Shown: one piece after another, positions 1 to 7,140 of the stretch
How positions within the stretch are numbered: the stretch's first letter is position 1
Layout: every line of letters starts with the position of its first letter
Assembly (NCBI GenBank): GCA_003162255.1
Contig: PMMJ01000522.1
Coordinates: 1-11,041 of the forward strand
Reading direction: 5' to 3'
DNA: 11,041 bases
Origin: Acidobacteriaceae bacterium
Lineage (GTDB): Bacteria > Acidobacteriota > Terriglobia > Terriglobales > Acidobacteriaceae
Translations under genes and position numbers: made by a program
The notes under the pieces: model-generated
The model's database searches: none
What the model saw: only the letters and a program-made list of their open reading frames with translations
Told to the model about the DNA's origin: nothing

Positions 1-650
1 ACGTGCAGGAAGGCGAGCGCGTCCGGGCGGGTGAACCGCTGATGGACGGGCCACTCAACCCGCACGACATTCTGGCCGTGCTCGGCGAGAAAGAGCTGCA
101 GGCTTACCTGGTGAATGAAATCCAGGAAGTCTACCGCTTGCAGGGCGTGAACATTTCGGACAAGCACATCGAAGTGATCGTTCGCCAGATGATGCGCTGG
201 GTGAAAGTCGAAGATGTAGGCGACACCCAGTTCCTGCTCGAACAGCAAGTGGACAAGTTCCGCTTCCACGAGGAGAACGAACGTGCCATCGCGCAGGGCG
301 GCAAACCGGCCACCGGGCGTCCGTTGTTGCTCGGCATCACGAAGGCGTCGCTCTCCACCGATTCGTTTATCTCCGCGGCTTCCTTCCAGGAGACCACGCG
401 CGTGCTGACCGAAGCGTCGATTCAGGGAGCGGTCGATCATCTCCGCGGCTTGAAGGAGAACGTGATCGTAGGCCGCTTGATTCCCGCCGGCACCGGCATG
501 GAGTATTACCGCAACGTGCGTCTCTCACCGGAGATGGAAGAGGCCGCCAGCAAGGTGCAGGAGGAAGTCTCGCAAGCCTACGAAGATGCCGAGCGCGCGC
601 TCGAGCTCATGCGCCACGAAGGCGAGACCGAAGAACTCGCCGCGGAGTAA
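1..650 (+). CDS. rpoC: DNA-directed RNA polymerase subunit beta' (C-terminal part)
   Basis: This is the last ~215 residues of the RNA polymerase beta' subunit, the catalytic large subunit that forms the clamp and active centre with beta. The reading frame is open from the left edge, so the start lies outside the window. Recognisable beta' C-terminal blocks are the stretch around 'DKHIEVIVRQMMRWV' (about residues 54-68 of the visible part), 'GKPATGRPLLLGITKASL' (100-117) and 'DSFISAASFQETTRVLTEA' (120-138), followed by 'GRLIPAGTG'. The protein ends in a Glu-rich tail before a TAA stop, which looks like a normal C-terminus. It is followed at once by a strong hairpin, so the usual rpoBC transcription unit appears to end here. 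Identification is firm; only the upstream extent is unknown. Confidence 0.97.
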   Translation, partial: VQEGERVRAGEPLMDGPLNPHDILAVLGEKELQAYLVNEIQEVYRLQGVNISDKHIEVIVRQMMRWVKVEDVGDTQFLLEQQVDKFRFHEENERAIAQGGKPATGRPLLLGITKASLSTDSFISAASFQETTRVLTEASIQGAVDHLRGLKENVIVGRLIPAGTGMEYYRNVRLSPEMEEAASKVQEEVSQAYEDAERALELMRHEGETEELAAE

Positions 651-666
651 TGACAGGACGAATCCA

Positions 667-716
667 GAGGGGCGACTCGCGTCGCCCCTCATTTGCTTGG
701 CGGCGTTTTTTGGATG
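667..716 (+). terminator. Rho-independent-like terminator after rpoC
   Basis: A perfect 10-bp inverted repeat, GAGGGGCGAC (667-676) and GTCGCCCCTC (681-690) with a TCGC tetraloop, begins 16 nt after the rpoC stop. A short T-rich stretch follows immediately (ATTT) and a six-T run lies further down (706-711). The T-run is displaced from the stem, so it is not a textbook terminator, but the position and stem strength support a transcription end. Confidence 0.75.
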
Positions 717-732
717 ACGTTTTCTTAAGCCA

Positions 733-1695
733 ATGTCTTTAGCACTGGAACCACAGCGCCCGATCGAGCAACCTCAGGATCGTAACTCCAAGCCGGAGCC
801 GGTTCCTGGTGGGCTGGTGCTGGCCCCGGCACTGGGGCGCTTCTGGCGGTTGTTCCGCCTGTCGATCTGGCGAGCTTTCGAGCATGATGCTTTCGGGACC
901 GCCAAAGCGTCGGCCTATTCGGCCATCTTCACCTTTTTCCCGGCCTTGCTGGTGCTGGGCTCAGTTCTCGCCGCCCTGAACCGGGGTAAAGTCTATGCTC
1001 GCGAGATCTCCTACGCTCTGGGTACCATCTTGCCTGCGGGCACCTCAGCCGCGCTTTCCTACCTCAGAAGCAGCACGGACCGGCCGGTTGGGCTGCTCAT
1101 TTCCACTTCGCTGTTGACGGTCTGGAGCGCATCGGGCGTCATCATTTCCTGGATGGATGGCTTTCGCCGCGCCTACCAACTGCCCAAGACCTGGGGGATC
1201 ATCAAGGAGCGCGCGATTGCAATTTCGCTGGTCTTGATGGCGGGTCTGCCGCTGACTTTCGCCACCATTCTGGTTGCCTTCGGCAGCCGCATTGAAATGC
1301 GAATCTTGTTTCACATCGGGCATGAGTTCGGACCGCTCATTCTGCTGTTGTGGGGCGCGATACGCTGGGTCATAGCGATCCTGACCAGCGTCGCCGTGAT
1401 CCAGCTCATCTATCACAACGCAGTGCCCCGCACGCAACCCTGGCACAGCGTTTTGCCGGGCGCAGTTCTTGCGACCGCCATGTGGCTGATTTCCACCGCA
1501 TTATTTGGATTTTATTTGCAGCACTATGTCGATTACAGCGTGATCTACGGTTCACTCGGCGTGGGTATTGCGCTACTGCTCTGGATGTACATCATCTCGC
1601 TGGTGGTGCTCATTGGCGCCGAATTCAATGCCATGCTTTTCCCTCGCTATCTCACGAAAGCTCCACCTCCGCGGGTAAACACCGAAGCTCACTGA
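733..1695 (+). CDS. YihY/BrkB family inner-membrane protein
   Basis: A 320-residue polytopic membrane protein of the YihY/virulence factor BrkB family (formerly misnamed ribonuclease BN). The molecular role is not established; members have been proposed to be transporters or envelope proteins. A hydrophilic Pro-rich N-terminus (1-35) precedes about six hydrophobic helices, roughly at 58-82, 117-140, 160-183, 201-226, 240-263 and 271-297. Family hallmarks are 'ASAYSAIFTFFPALLVLG' (59-76) in the first helix and 'YGSLGVGIALLLWMYIISL' (272-290) followed by 'GAEFNA' (295-300) in the last. The ATG at 733 has no convincing Shine-Dalgarno sequence, and a slightly later start cannot be excluded because the first ~35 residues are not conserved in the family. 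It stands alone between the rpoC terminator and pyk. Confidence 0.88.
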   Translation: MSLALEPQRPIEQPQDRNSKPEPVPGGLVLAPALGRFWRLFRLSIWRAFEHDAFGTAKASAYSAIFTFFPALLVLGSVLAALNRGKVYAREISYALGTILPAGTSAALSYLRSSTDRPVGLLISTSLLTVWSASGVIISWMDGFRRAYQLPKTWGIIKERAIAISLVLMAGLPLTFATILVAFGSRIEMRILFHIGHEFGPLILLLWGAIRWVIAILTSVAVIQLIYHNAVPRTQPWHSVLPGAVLATAMWLISTALFGFYLQHYVDYSVIYGSLGVGIALLLWMYIISLVVLIGAEFNAMLFPRYLTKAPPPRVNTEAH

Positions 1696-1759
1696 CGGCG
1701 AAATCGGGAGTCAGCCCCCAGATCGTCCCGCCTGTAAAATCTGATGGGATGAATTTTCT

Positions 1760-1769
1760 GGAGAGAGGG
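1760..1769 (+). promoter_or_regulatory. Ribosome binding site setting the TTG start of pyk
   Basis: GGAGAGAGGG lies 8 nt before the TTG at 1778. No in-frame ATG or GTG upstream fits the spacing: the ATG at 1749 is in another frame. This purine-rich site is the main reason for accepting TTG. A TAAAAT (1735-1740) upstream could be a -10 element, but no -35 match is visible at the right distance. Confidence 0.7.
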
Positions 1770-1777
1770 TTCGCGAC

Positions 1778-3319
1778 TTGAAAGAACGCAAACTGGATCT
1801 GGTTGAAGGTGACTTGCCGGCTTTCGCTCCTGCGCTGGAAGTTGTGGTCGGACGCGTGCGTCGCGCAAAAATCATCTGCACGATTGGCCCGGCGTGCGAT
1901 TCCGAAGAAATGATTCGCGACCTGATGTGCTTGGGCATGGATGTTGCGCGCCTGAATTTTTCCCACGGAACGCACTCCGACCACGCCCGGCGAATCCGGC
2001 GGCTGCGCCGCGTTGCCCATCAATTGAAGCGGACAGTCTGTATTCTTCAGGACCTTCAAGGTCCGAAGATTCGTACGGGCCGCCTGAAGGACGGAAAGCG
2101 TGTGCTGCTGCAGGCGGGCGCGATACTAACGATCACGCCGCGCAAGGTAACCGGGACTGCCGATCTGATTGCCACCGATTTTGCCGGACTGGCGCGCGAG
2201 GTGGAACCGGGTGCGCGGGTGCTTTTGTCCGACGGACGGATTGAACTCAAAGTGCGCGCGATTCACGGCGAGGATGTGGAATGCGAAGTCCTGAACGGAG
2301 GCACGATCGGAGAACAGCAGGGAATTAATCTGCCCGGCGCAGCCGTGGCGATCCCCGCACTGACCGCCAAAGACAAGCGAGACCTCGAGTTCGGGTTGAA
2401 GCACGGAGTGGATGCGGTCGCCCTGTCGTTCGTTCGATCGGCCGATGACATCCGCCTGGCGCAGAGCCTAATGCGCGAGTTCGGGAAATCCGTGCCCATC
2501 GTCGCCAAGCTGGAAAAGCCGCAGGCCATCGATCATTTGGAAGAGATTCTGGAAGTGGCCAACGGCGTCATGATTGCGCGCGGCGATCTGGGCGTGGAAC
2601 TGCCGCCCGAGCGGGTTCCGATCATCCAGAAACTGGTGATTCAGCGGGCGAGTATTTGGCGCAGGCCGGTCATCACGGCCACTCAGATGCTCGAGTCCAT
2701 GACCGAGAACCCGCGCCCCACGCGGGCTGAGGCCAGCGATGTTGCGAACGCGATTTTTGACGGCACCGACGTGGTAATGCTCTCGGGAGAGACCGCCAAA
2801 GGCCGCTATCCACGCGAGACCGTGGCCATGATGGCCCGCATCATCCTGGAAGCGGAAGCGAGTATCGCGCAACTACAACTGACGCCGCGCCGCCGCCGTG
2901 AGAAGCACCGTTATTCGGTTGCCGAAACCATCTGCGAGTCGATCGCGCACGCCGCCGAAGATTTGCCCATGGGCGCGATCGCCGTCTTCACGGAAAGCGG
3001 CAACACGGCACGCATGCTCTCGAAACATCGTCCGAAGGCATGCATCTATGCTTTTAGCCGTACTCCGGAAGTCTGCAATCGCATGAACGCGCTTTGGGGC
3101 GTGCATCCGATTCATAAGGACAAGTGGGAGTCGGCGGAAGCGATGCTCAGAACAGCTGTAGAGGAATTGCTGCCGAAAGGTCTTCTTCGCGCCGGGGACG
3201 TGCTCGGACTGGTGGCCGGAACGAAGCTCACTTCGGGCGCCACGAACTTCATGCGGTTGCACACGGTGGAGGAAAGCGATCGGGTACGCCAGAAAGGGCG
3301 AAGGAAGCATAACCCCTAA
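1778..3319 (+). CDS. pyk: Pyruvate kinase
   Basis: Converts phosphoenolpyruvate and ADP to pyruvate and ATP in the last step of glycolysis, in the cytosol. At 513 residues it is slightly longer than the usual ~470-480, with about 28 extra residues before the conserved 'AKIICTIGPA' (30-39) and a short basic tail. Active-site blocks are in order: 'RLNFSHG' (58-64; R58, N60, S62), 'LQDLQGPKIRTG' (90-101), the signature 'IVAKLEKPQAI' (241-251) with catalytic K244 and metal ligand E246, 'ARGDLGVELP' (267-276) with metal ligand D270, 'ITATQMLESM' (299-308), and 'PTRAEASDVANAIFDGTD' (314-331). The inserted B domain is about 104-196. The C-terminal domain (about 375-495) contains 'AVFTESGNTARMLSKHRP' and is complete. 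The TTG start is chosen for its ribosome binding site. No terminator is visible after the stop. Confidence 0.97.
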   Translation: MKERKLDLVEGDLPAFAPALEVVVGRVRRAKIICTIGPACDSEEMIRDLMCLGMDVARLNFSHGTHSDHARRIRRLRRVAHQLKRTVCILQDLQGPKIRTGRLKDGKRVLLQAGAILTITPRKVTGTADLIATDFAGLAREVEPGARVLLSDGRIELKVRAIHGEDVECEVLNGGTIGEQQGINLPGAAVAIPALTAKDKRDLEFGLKHGVDAVALSFVRSADDIRLAQSLMREFGKSVPIVAKLEKPQAIDHLEEILEVANGVMIARGDLGVELPPERVPIIQKLVIQRASIWRRPVITATQMLESMTENPRPTRAEASDVANAIFDGTDVVMLSGETAKGRYPRETVAMMARIILEAEASIAQLQLTPRRRREKHRYSVAETICESIAHAAEDLPMGAIAVFTESGNTARMLSKHRPKACIYAFSRTPEVCNRMNALWGVHPIHKDKWESAEAMLRTAVEELLPKGLLRAGDVLGLVAGTKLTSGATNFMRLHTVEESDRVRQKGRRKHNP

Positions 3320-3370
3320 CCTTTGTCATCCTGACTCTGAGCGCAGCCGAAGAAGAAGGACCTGCTTTGG
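3320..3370. repeat. Degenerate copy of a 'GTCATCCTGAGCG...GAAGGACCT' dispersed repeat
   Basis: The whole gap after pyk is filled by a stretch beginning CTTTGTCATCCTGA and ending GAAGGACCTGC. From memory, near-identical 'GTCATCCTGAGCG...CGAAGGACCT' units are scattered between genes of Acidobacteria. This copy looks expanded in the middle (ACTCTGA inserted, an extra GAAGAA). No hairpin or coding potential is seen. The family assignment is recollection, not a search. Confidence 0.5.
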
Positions 3371-3400
3371 TTTTCGCTAGCCACGACGCAAAATCCAGAA

Positions 3401-4084
3401 GTGTCTAAAGCGATGCAGCCCGCGATCACATTCTTCGACAATTCGCTCGATCCCGCAATACGAGGCTGGTTGCACGCTTCAGATGCACCAAACGGCGACG
3501 GGCTGATCCTCACTCACGGTGCGGGCTCGGATTGCACTGCTCCTCTACTGGTGGCGCTCAGCGAAGCCTTGGCCGGACGTGGATACGTCGTGCTGCGCTG
3601 CGATTTGCCTTTTCGACAGGAGCGGCGGACGGGGCCTCCGTTTCCGGGTAATGCTGAGCGCGATCGTGCGGGTCTCGCCAACGCGATTGCAGCTTTGCGT
3701 AAGAATGTCGCGGGCCGGATTTTTCTCGGCGGCCACTCCTACGGTGGACGCCAGGCGACAATGCTCTGCGCCGCTGAGCCAAATCTGGTCTCGGGGCTGC
3801 TGTTGCTCTCCTATCCTTTGCATCCGCCGCGCAAACCTGAGCAGCTTCGCATTCAGCATCTGCCCAACTTGCGCACGCCGAGCTTGTTCGTGCAGGGAAC
3901 CCGCGACCCCTTCGGAAGCATTGAAGAGATGACGAAAGTTTTGCAGCTGGTCCTCGCCAAAACCGAATTAATGAAGGTGGAAGGCGCGGGTCACGATTTG
4001 GGCTTCAAAGGGAAGCAACGAGCGGTGGAACTTCCGGCAAGCATCTTAGCCAGATTTGAGATTTTACTGAGAGCTGACGGCTGA
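3401..4084 (+). CDS. Alpha/beta hydrolase, KANL3/TEX30-like family
   Basis: A compact 227-residue alpha/beta hydrolase of the type annotated as dienelactone-hydrolase-like or KANL3/TEX30-like; the substrate is unknown. The strand-3 'LILTHGAGSD' (35-44) supplies the oxyanion region. The nucleophile elbow is 'GGHSYGG' with S113, the acid is D169 in 'QGTRDPFG', and the base is H198 in 'EGAGHDLG', giving a complete Ser-Asp-His triad in the expected order. There is no signal peptide or lid domain, so it is likely cytosolic. The start is uncertain between GTG 3401 and ATG 3413 (residue 5), which differ by four residues; neither has a strong ribosome binding site. It is separated from pyk by a repeat and converges on the rhomboid gene, so it is probably its own transcript or read-through from pyk. 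Confidence 0.85.
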   Translation: MSKAMQPAITFFDNSLDPAIRGWLHASDAPNGDGLILTHGAGSDCTAPLLVALSEALAGRGYVVLRCDLPFRQERRTGPPFPGNAERDRAGLANAIAALRKNVAGRIFLGGHSYGGRQATMLCAAEPNLVSGLLLLSYPLHPPRKPEQLRIQHLPNLRTPSLFVQGTRDPFGSIEEMTKVLQLVLAKTELMKVEGAGHDLGFKGKQRAVELPASILARFEILLRADG

Positions 4085-4096
4085 GGGCCGACAGCT
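4072..4096. terminator. Hairpin over two convergent stop codons
   Basis: AGCTGACGGC (4072-4081) and GCCGACAGCT (4087-4096) form a 10-bp stem with one mismatch and a 5-nt loop. The hydrolase stop (4082-4084) lies in the loop and the rhomboid stop (4095-4097, minus strand) overlaps the right arm. It may act as a bidirectional terminator, though neither side has a clear T-run. The GCTGACGGCTGA-type sequence also resembles a small dispersed repeat. Confidence 0.45.
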
Positions 4097-4934
4097 AATT
4101 CACCCAGCCCGATTTCGATCCGCCATTCGGTTTGTCATTGTCGTCGGGAGGCACGTAGTTTCCGTGCTCGTCGAAGGTGACTTTGCGGTCGTGATCCCGC
4201 ATATAGACTTGGAATTTTCTGGCCGCGCGCCGCCGCTTCCAGCGGTAGTAGGAGTTGCGCACGCTGAAATAGCGTTCGGACGCCGCATAGCTGATGCCGC
4301 GAGAAGGCAGGAACTTCACGAACAGAAAACCAAAGAGCAATCCGCCGAGATGAGCAAAAACCGCGATTCCGCCTTGCCTTGGATCGAAAATCGCAACGAT
4401 CGCTACGATCACCCAGATGCCGACCAGATACTTGGCCTTGATCCGGAATGGCAGCGGAAACAGGAACATTTCCTGATCGGCATAGAGAATGCCGAAGGCC
4501 ATTAGGAGCCCGAAAATGCCTCCCGAGGCGCCAACTGTTCCGCCATGCTCGTTCATTCCCAGAAAATGTGTATAGGAGACGGCAATCGTGACCAATGCGG
4601 CGCCCACGACGCAGAATGTGTAGCACTCAATGAATCGCCGCGATCCCCAATCGCTTTCCAGGTACGCGCCGATGAACCAGAGTGTGAGCATGTTGAAGAA
4701 CAGATGACTGAAGCTGGCATGGAGTAGCGAGTAGGTCACAAGCTGCCAGATCTCGCCCTTCATCACGAAAACCGGGATCAGCGCAAACCATTCATCCACC
4801 CAGCCGAGATCGATGTGAAATACTCGTCGCGCCACGAGCTCCAGCAGGAAGATTGCCGTGCAAGTGATAATGATGCGCTTCACCCACCCTGCAAAGGGCG
4901 GCATGCTGAACGAGATGGTTTGTCCGGGACTCAC
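4095..4934 (-). CDS. Rhomboid family intramembrane serine protease
   Basis: A 279-residue rhomboid protease that cleaves transmembrane substrates within the inner membrane. About six hydrophobic helices span residues 18-210. The catalytic dyad is intact: S137 in 'GASGG' (135-139) and H195 in 'AHLGGLLFGF' (194-203). H77 and N81 in 'SHLFFNMLTLWFIGAYLE' (76-93) are the expected oxyanion-side residues. After 'KFLPSRG' a basic then acidic soluble tail (about 211-279) follows, rich in Arg/Lys at 232-251. The start is GTG 4934, 5 nt after the stop of the peptidase gene. An in-frame ATG at 4904 (residue 11) is the alternative. The minimal gap indicates co-transcription, and likely translational coupling, with the M28 gene. 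The substrate cannot be told from sequence. Confidence 0.93.
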   Translation of the reverse strand: MSPGQTISFSMPPFAGWVKRIIITCTAIFLLELVARRVFHIDLGWVDEWFALIPVFVMKGEIWQLVTYSLLHASFSHLFFNMLTLWFIGAYLESDWGSRRFIECYTFCVVGAALVTIAVSYTHFLGMNEHGGTVGASGGIFGLLMAFGILYADQEMFLFPLPFRIKAKYLVGIWVIVAIVAIFDPRQGGIAVFAHLGGLLFGFLFVKFLPSRGISYAASERYFSVRNSYYRWKRRRAARKFQVYMRDHDRKVTFDEHGNYVPPDDNDKPNGGSKSGWVN

Positions 4935-4939
4935 AAACT

Positions 4940-6415
4940 TTATCTTTCTGGCTCCGGCACAGCCGGCAGACTGCGGTGTCCCGCTTGATCTAGGGCCCGC
5001 ACACCGAATATCACATTATCCTTCGAAACCTTCAGAGTTGCACGCGTACCGCTGCTCACCACCTGGACGTACTCCCAATCGGCCGCATTGGTCGAGCGCC
5101 AGACCACCTCGTAGGCGGACGCGCCGGTCGAAGGTTCCCACGTCAAAGTCGTGTCGTTTTCGAGGTTCTTGGTCAATATTTTTACAGATGCCGGCGGCGC
5201 TGGAGCTGAGGCCAGCGAGGCCAAGGTCGCCGCGTTCAGCCGCGCGACGTGCGCCACATAGTCGAAGTTCACAAACTTCGGCAAGTCACCATACTCGATG
5301 CCGTTGGCATCGTCCTTGCGAACGTTCTGATGCTGATGGTTGAAATCCTCGCGGAATTCGGTGAGCCGGACGGCGGCGAAACCTTGCTGGTTGAAAGAAT
5401 AGTGGTCGCCTCCACGCAGGAAGCGGTCCAGCCGAAAGACCAAAAGCGGCTTGACTCCGGCATCGTAGGAGCGCCCGACGTCGGCGATGTAGCGGGCAAG
5501 CTCGCGCGAGGTCGAATCGCTCTCTCCGCCGAGCATTCGAATCCGCCGGATTTCAGACTCGGTCGCCGCTGCCGGCAGTCCTTCGGAAAACACGCGCACC
5601 ACGCTCGCGTCCTGTTGCGGACTGCGGTCGCCTCCCACAATGTCATTGTTCAAGACGGCTTCGAGCTTCCACCCCTGCTGCTTGGCCATTTGGGCGAAGT
5701 GCTTGCTTCCGTTCAGACCTTGCTCTTCTCCCGCGACGGTCAGAAAAACGATGGTCGCCGGGAACTTAACTTTGTTCAGGACCGCTTTGCTCAAAACGCG
5801 GGCGCACTCCAGGCTCACGGCGGTGCCGCTGCCGTCGTCGTTTGCGCCGGGGGCGGGTTCGGTGCCATTGAGAGGATCGCTGTTGCGCGAGTCGTAATGT
5901 CCGGTCACCAGCACGATGCGATTCGCCTGCTGCGGGTCGGTTCCGCGCAAGACCGCATAAACATTGGTGATTTCGGTCGGTTTCGGGATGCGGTCGCCGG
6001 GCTGCTCGGTGAAAGTGTCAGTTTTCACCTCCAGGCAGCCGCCGCAGTCCTTGGAGTAGCGCTCAAACTCCGCCTTGATCCACTCCCGCGCCGCGCCAAT
6101 TCCCTTGCCCGCTTTGATGGATTCGTCGTCCTGTGCGGAAATCGTAGAGCGACTGTTGAAGCCGACCAGTTGCTCGATCGTCTGCCGGATGTGGTCTGCG
6201 GAGTCTTGCCGGATCGCTTCGGCGATGTGCGAGTCGGTGTGCGGGTCCTCAGCCAGGCGCGGGGCGGGACCATGTCCCTGCGCCATTTCTTGAGCCAGGC
6301 ACAGCGGGCCGCAAAGCGCCAGCGCCAGGGCAACTAGCACGGTTGCAGTCAGATTTATGGTGGGATAACGGGAGCTGCAAGACTTGGCAATTTTGGAATT
6401 TTTTTGGTAAGCCAC
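4940..6415 (-). CDS. Secreted M28-family zinc metallopeptidase with C-terminal fibronectin-like domain
   Basis: A 491-residue exported peptidase of the M28 (aminopeptidase Y/S, co-catalytic di-zinc) family. A signal peptide is visible: a basic n-region, hydrophobic core about 22-41, probable cleavage near 'CLA-Q' (39-42). Zinc and catalytic residues follow family order: H173 and D175 in 'TGHYDSR', bridging D193 in 'GANDDGSG', general base E230 and ligand E231 in 'AGEEQG', D258 in 'NNDIVGG', and the last His in 'FNHQHQN' (H360 or H362). Residues about 407-488 form a beta-rich domain with 'TLTWEPSTGASAYEVVWR', typical of a fibronectin type III fold, and may aid substrate or surface binding. GTG 6415 is chosen because the purine-rich GAGGAAAAGG lies just upstream and the resulting signal peptide is complete. 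The specificity is unknown. The rhomboid gene follows directly. Confidence 0.92.
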   Translation of the reverse strand: MAYQKNSKIAKSCSSRYPTINLTATVLVALALALCGPLCLAQEMAQGHGPAPRLAEDPHTDSHIAEAIRQDSADHIRQTIEQLVGFNSRSTISAQDDESIKAGKGIGAAREWIKAEFERYSKDCGGCLEVKTDTFTEQPGDRIPKPTEITNVYAVLRGTDPQQANRIVLVTGHYDSRNSDPLNGTEPAPGANDDGSGTAVSLECARVLSKAVLNKVKFPATIVFLTVAGEEQGLNGSKHFAQMAKQQGWKLEAVLNNDIVGGDRSPQQDASVVRVFSEGLPAAATESEIRRIRMLGGESDSTSRELARYIADVGRSYDAGVKPLLVFRLDRFLRGGDHYSFNQQGFAAVRLTEFREDFNHQHQNVRKDDANGIEYGDLPKFVNFDYVAHVARLNAATLASLASAPAPPASVKILTKNLENDTTLTWEPSTGASAYEVVWRSTNAADWEYVQVVSSGTRATLKVSKDNVIFGVRALDQAGHRSLPAVPEPER

Positions 6416-6441
6416 TTGACCTTTTCCTCACGAAGAAACTA

Positions 6442-6450
6442 AATATAACA
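6442..6450 (-). promoter_or_regulatory. Extended -10 promoter for the M28/rhomboid unit
   Basis: On the minus strand the sequence TGTTATATT matches the extended -10 pattern TGnTATAAT with one mismatch. It would start transcription about 20 nt before the GTG of the peptidase. No good -35 is visible, as is common with extended -10 promoters. The same AT-rich patch reads TATAAC on the plus strand (6444-6449), and TTGACC at 6416-6421 could serve the plus-strand gene with poor spacing, so the two divergent promoters probably overlap. Confidence 0.45.
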
Positions 6451-6475
6451 GGGTACCCCGAACGTGGAGGAAATC

Positions 6476-6688
6476 ATGGTGTACTGTCCCGAATGCGAGA
6501 CGGATCTCGACATCGATGAAGATGAGGTCGATGAAGGCGCGGTCGTCTCCTGCCCGGAGTGCGGCACGGACTTCGAGGTGGTTACTGTCAATCCCATCGA
6601 ACTGAAAATCGTGGGCGAAGATGAGATCGACGAGGACGACGACGACGAAGACGCCGACGAAGATGAGTCGGAGGACGAGGACTCCTGA
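6476..6688 (+). CDS. LysW-like zinc-ribbon protein with acidic tail
   Basis: A 70-residue acidic protein with one zinc ribbon of two CPEC knuckles, C4/C7 and C26/C29, and LysW-like spacing and wording ('CPECETDLDIDEDEVDEG', 'VSCPECGTDFEVV', 'NPIEL'). LysW proteins are amino-group carriers in lysine/arginine biosynthesis whose C-terminal Glu, in an EDWGE ending, is ligated to the substrate. Here that ending is absent: residues 47-70 are almost all Asp/Glu and end in DS. It therefore belongs to the LysW-like fold family but probably is not a carrier. No lysX/argE-type partner genes are in view. The start is ATG 6476, five nt after a clear GGAGG (6466-6470); the GTG at 6464 would put the ribosome binding site inside the gene. 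The stop overlaps the probable start of the next gene. Confidence 0.85.
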   Translation: MVYCPECETDLDIDEDEVDEGAVVSCPECGTDFEVVTVNPIELKIVGEDEIDEDDDDEDADEDESEDEDS

Positions 6689-7101
6689 AGAACTCCGCAC
6701 AGACCCGGACGTTATGGCGGTGGGTCGCGGTGGCTGCGTTGGTGTTGTTTCTGGCGTTCCTGATAGTTCCTGCGAGCGCGCAGAGCGGCGACCGCGAAAA
6801 GCCGCAGCCTTACGCTCTGATCTTTGGAACGGTGTGGGACCCAGACGGGCGGCCGCTCTACGCGATCAAAGTGAAGATCCGTCGAGCCGATGAGAAGAAA
6901 GTCCGTTGGGAGCTCTATTCCGATCACACCGGCGAGTTCGCCCAGCGAGTGCCGGTCGGCAAAGCGGACTACGTTGTTTGGGCGGACGTGAAAGGCTATA
7001 AGCTGCCCTCGGGCAAGAAGTTGAGGCCGGGCTCCGAGGTAACCGTGCACATCGACGATGATGAGCGTTCCGACATCGGTCTTCATTTAGACTGGGAGTA
7101 G
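6685..7101 (+). CDS. Small exported protein with carboxypeptidase-regulatory-like domain
   Basis: A 138-residue (if started at CTG 6685) exported protein. Residues about 11-33 form a signal peptide core ending in 'VPASAQ', with cleavage likely after Ala32. The mature part, about 44-136, has the beta-sandwich pattern of a carboxypeptidase-regulatory/transthyretin-like domain: 'FGTVWDPDGRPLYAIKVKIR', then 'DHTGEFAQRVPVG' and 'YVVWADVKGY'. No catalytic residues are evident; such domains usually bind or stabilise. The start is unusual. The only ordinary in-frame start is GTG 6730, which removes the whole basic n-region of the signal peptide. CTG 6685 overlaps the upstream TGA as CTGA, has GGAGG (6670-6674) 10 nt upstream, and gives a normal basic n-region (LKNSAQTRTLWRW). 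I infer translational coupling to the zinc-ribbon gene. Confidence 0.75.
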   Translation: MKNSAQTRTLWRWVAVAALVLFLAFLIVPASAQSGDREKPQPYALIFGTVWDPDGRPLYAIKVKIRRADEKKVRWELYSDHTGEFAQRVPVGKADYVVWADVKGYKLPSGKKLRPGSEVTVHIDDDERSDIGLHLDWE

Positions 7102-7140
7102 CCGCTTCGGGTTTGGGACTCGGGTGGCAACGAGAAATCT

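Noticed and set aside
5010..5030. TTATCC-containing stretch considered as a DnaA box in view of the nearby parS
   Set aside because: It is inside the M28 gene, matches TTATCCACA poorly, and no cluster of boxes exists in the window.
5249..6337. 362-codon plus-strand open frame opposite the M28 peptidase
   Set aside because: Antisense shadow; the minus strand has a signal peptide and the complete M28 metal-ligand series in one frame.
6464..6475. GTG 6464 as start of the zinc-ribbon gene
   Set aside because: The GGAGG that positions ATG 6476 would be inside the coding sequence and nothing suitable lies before 6464.
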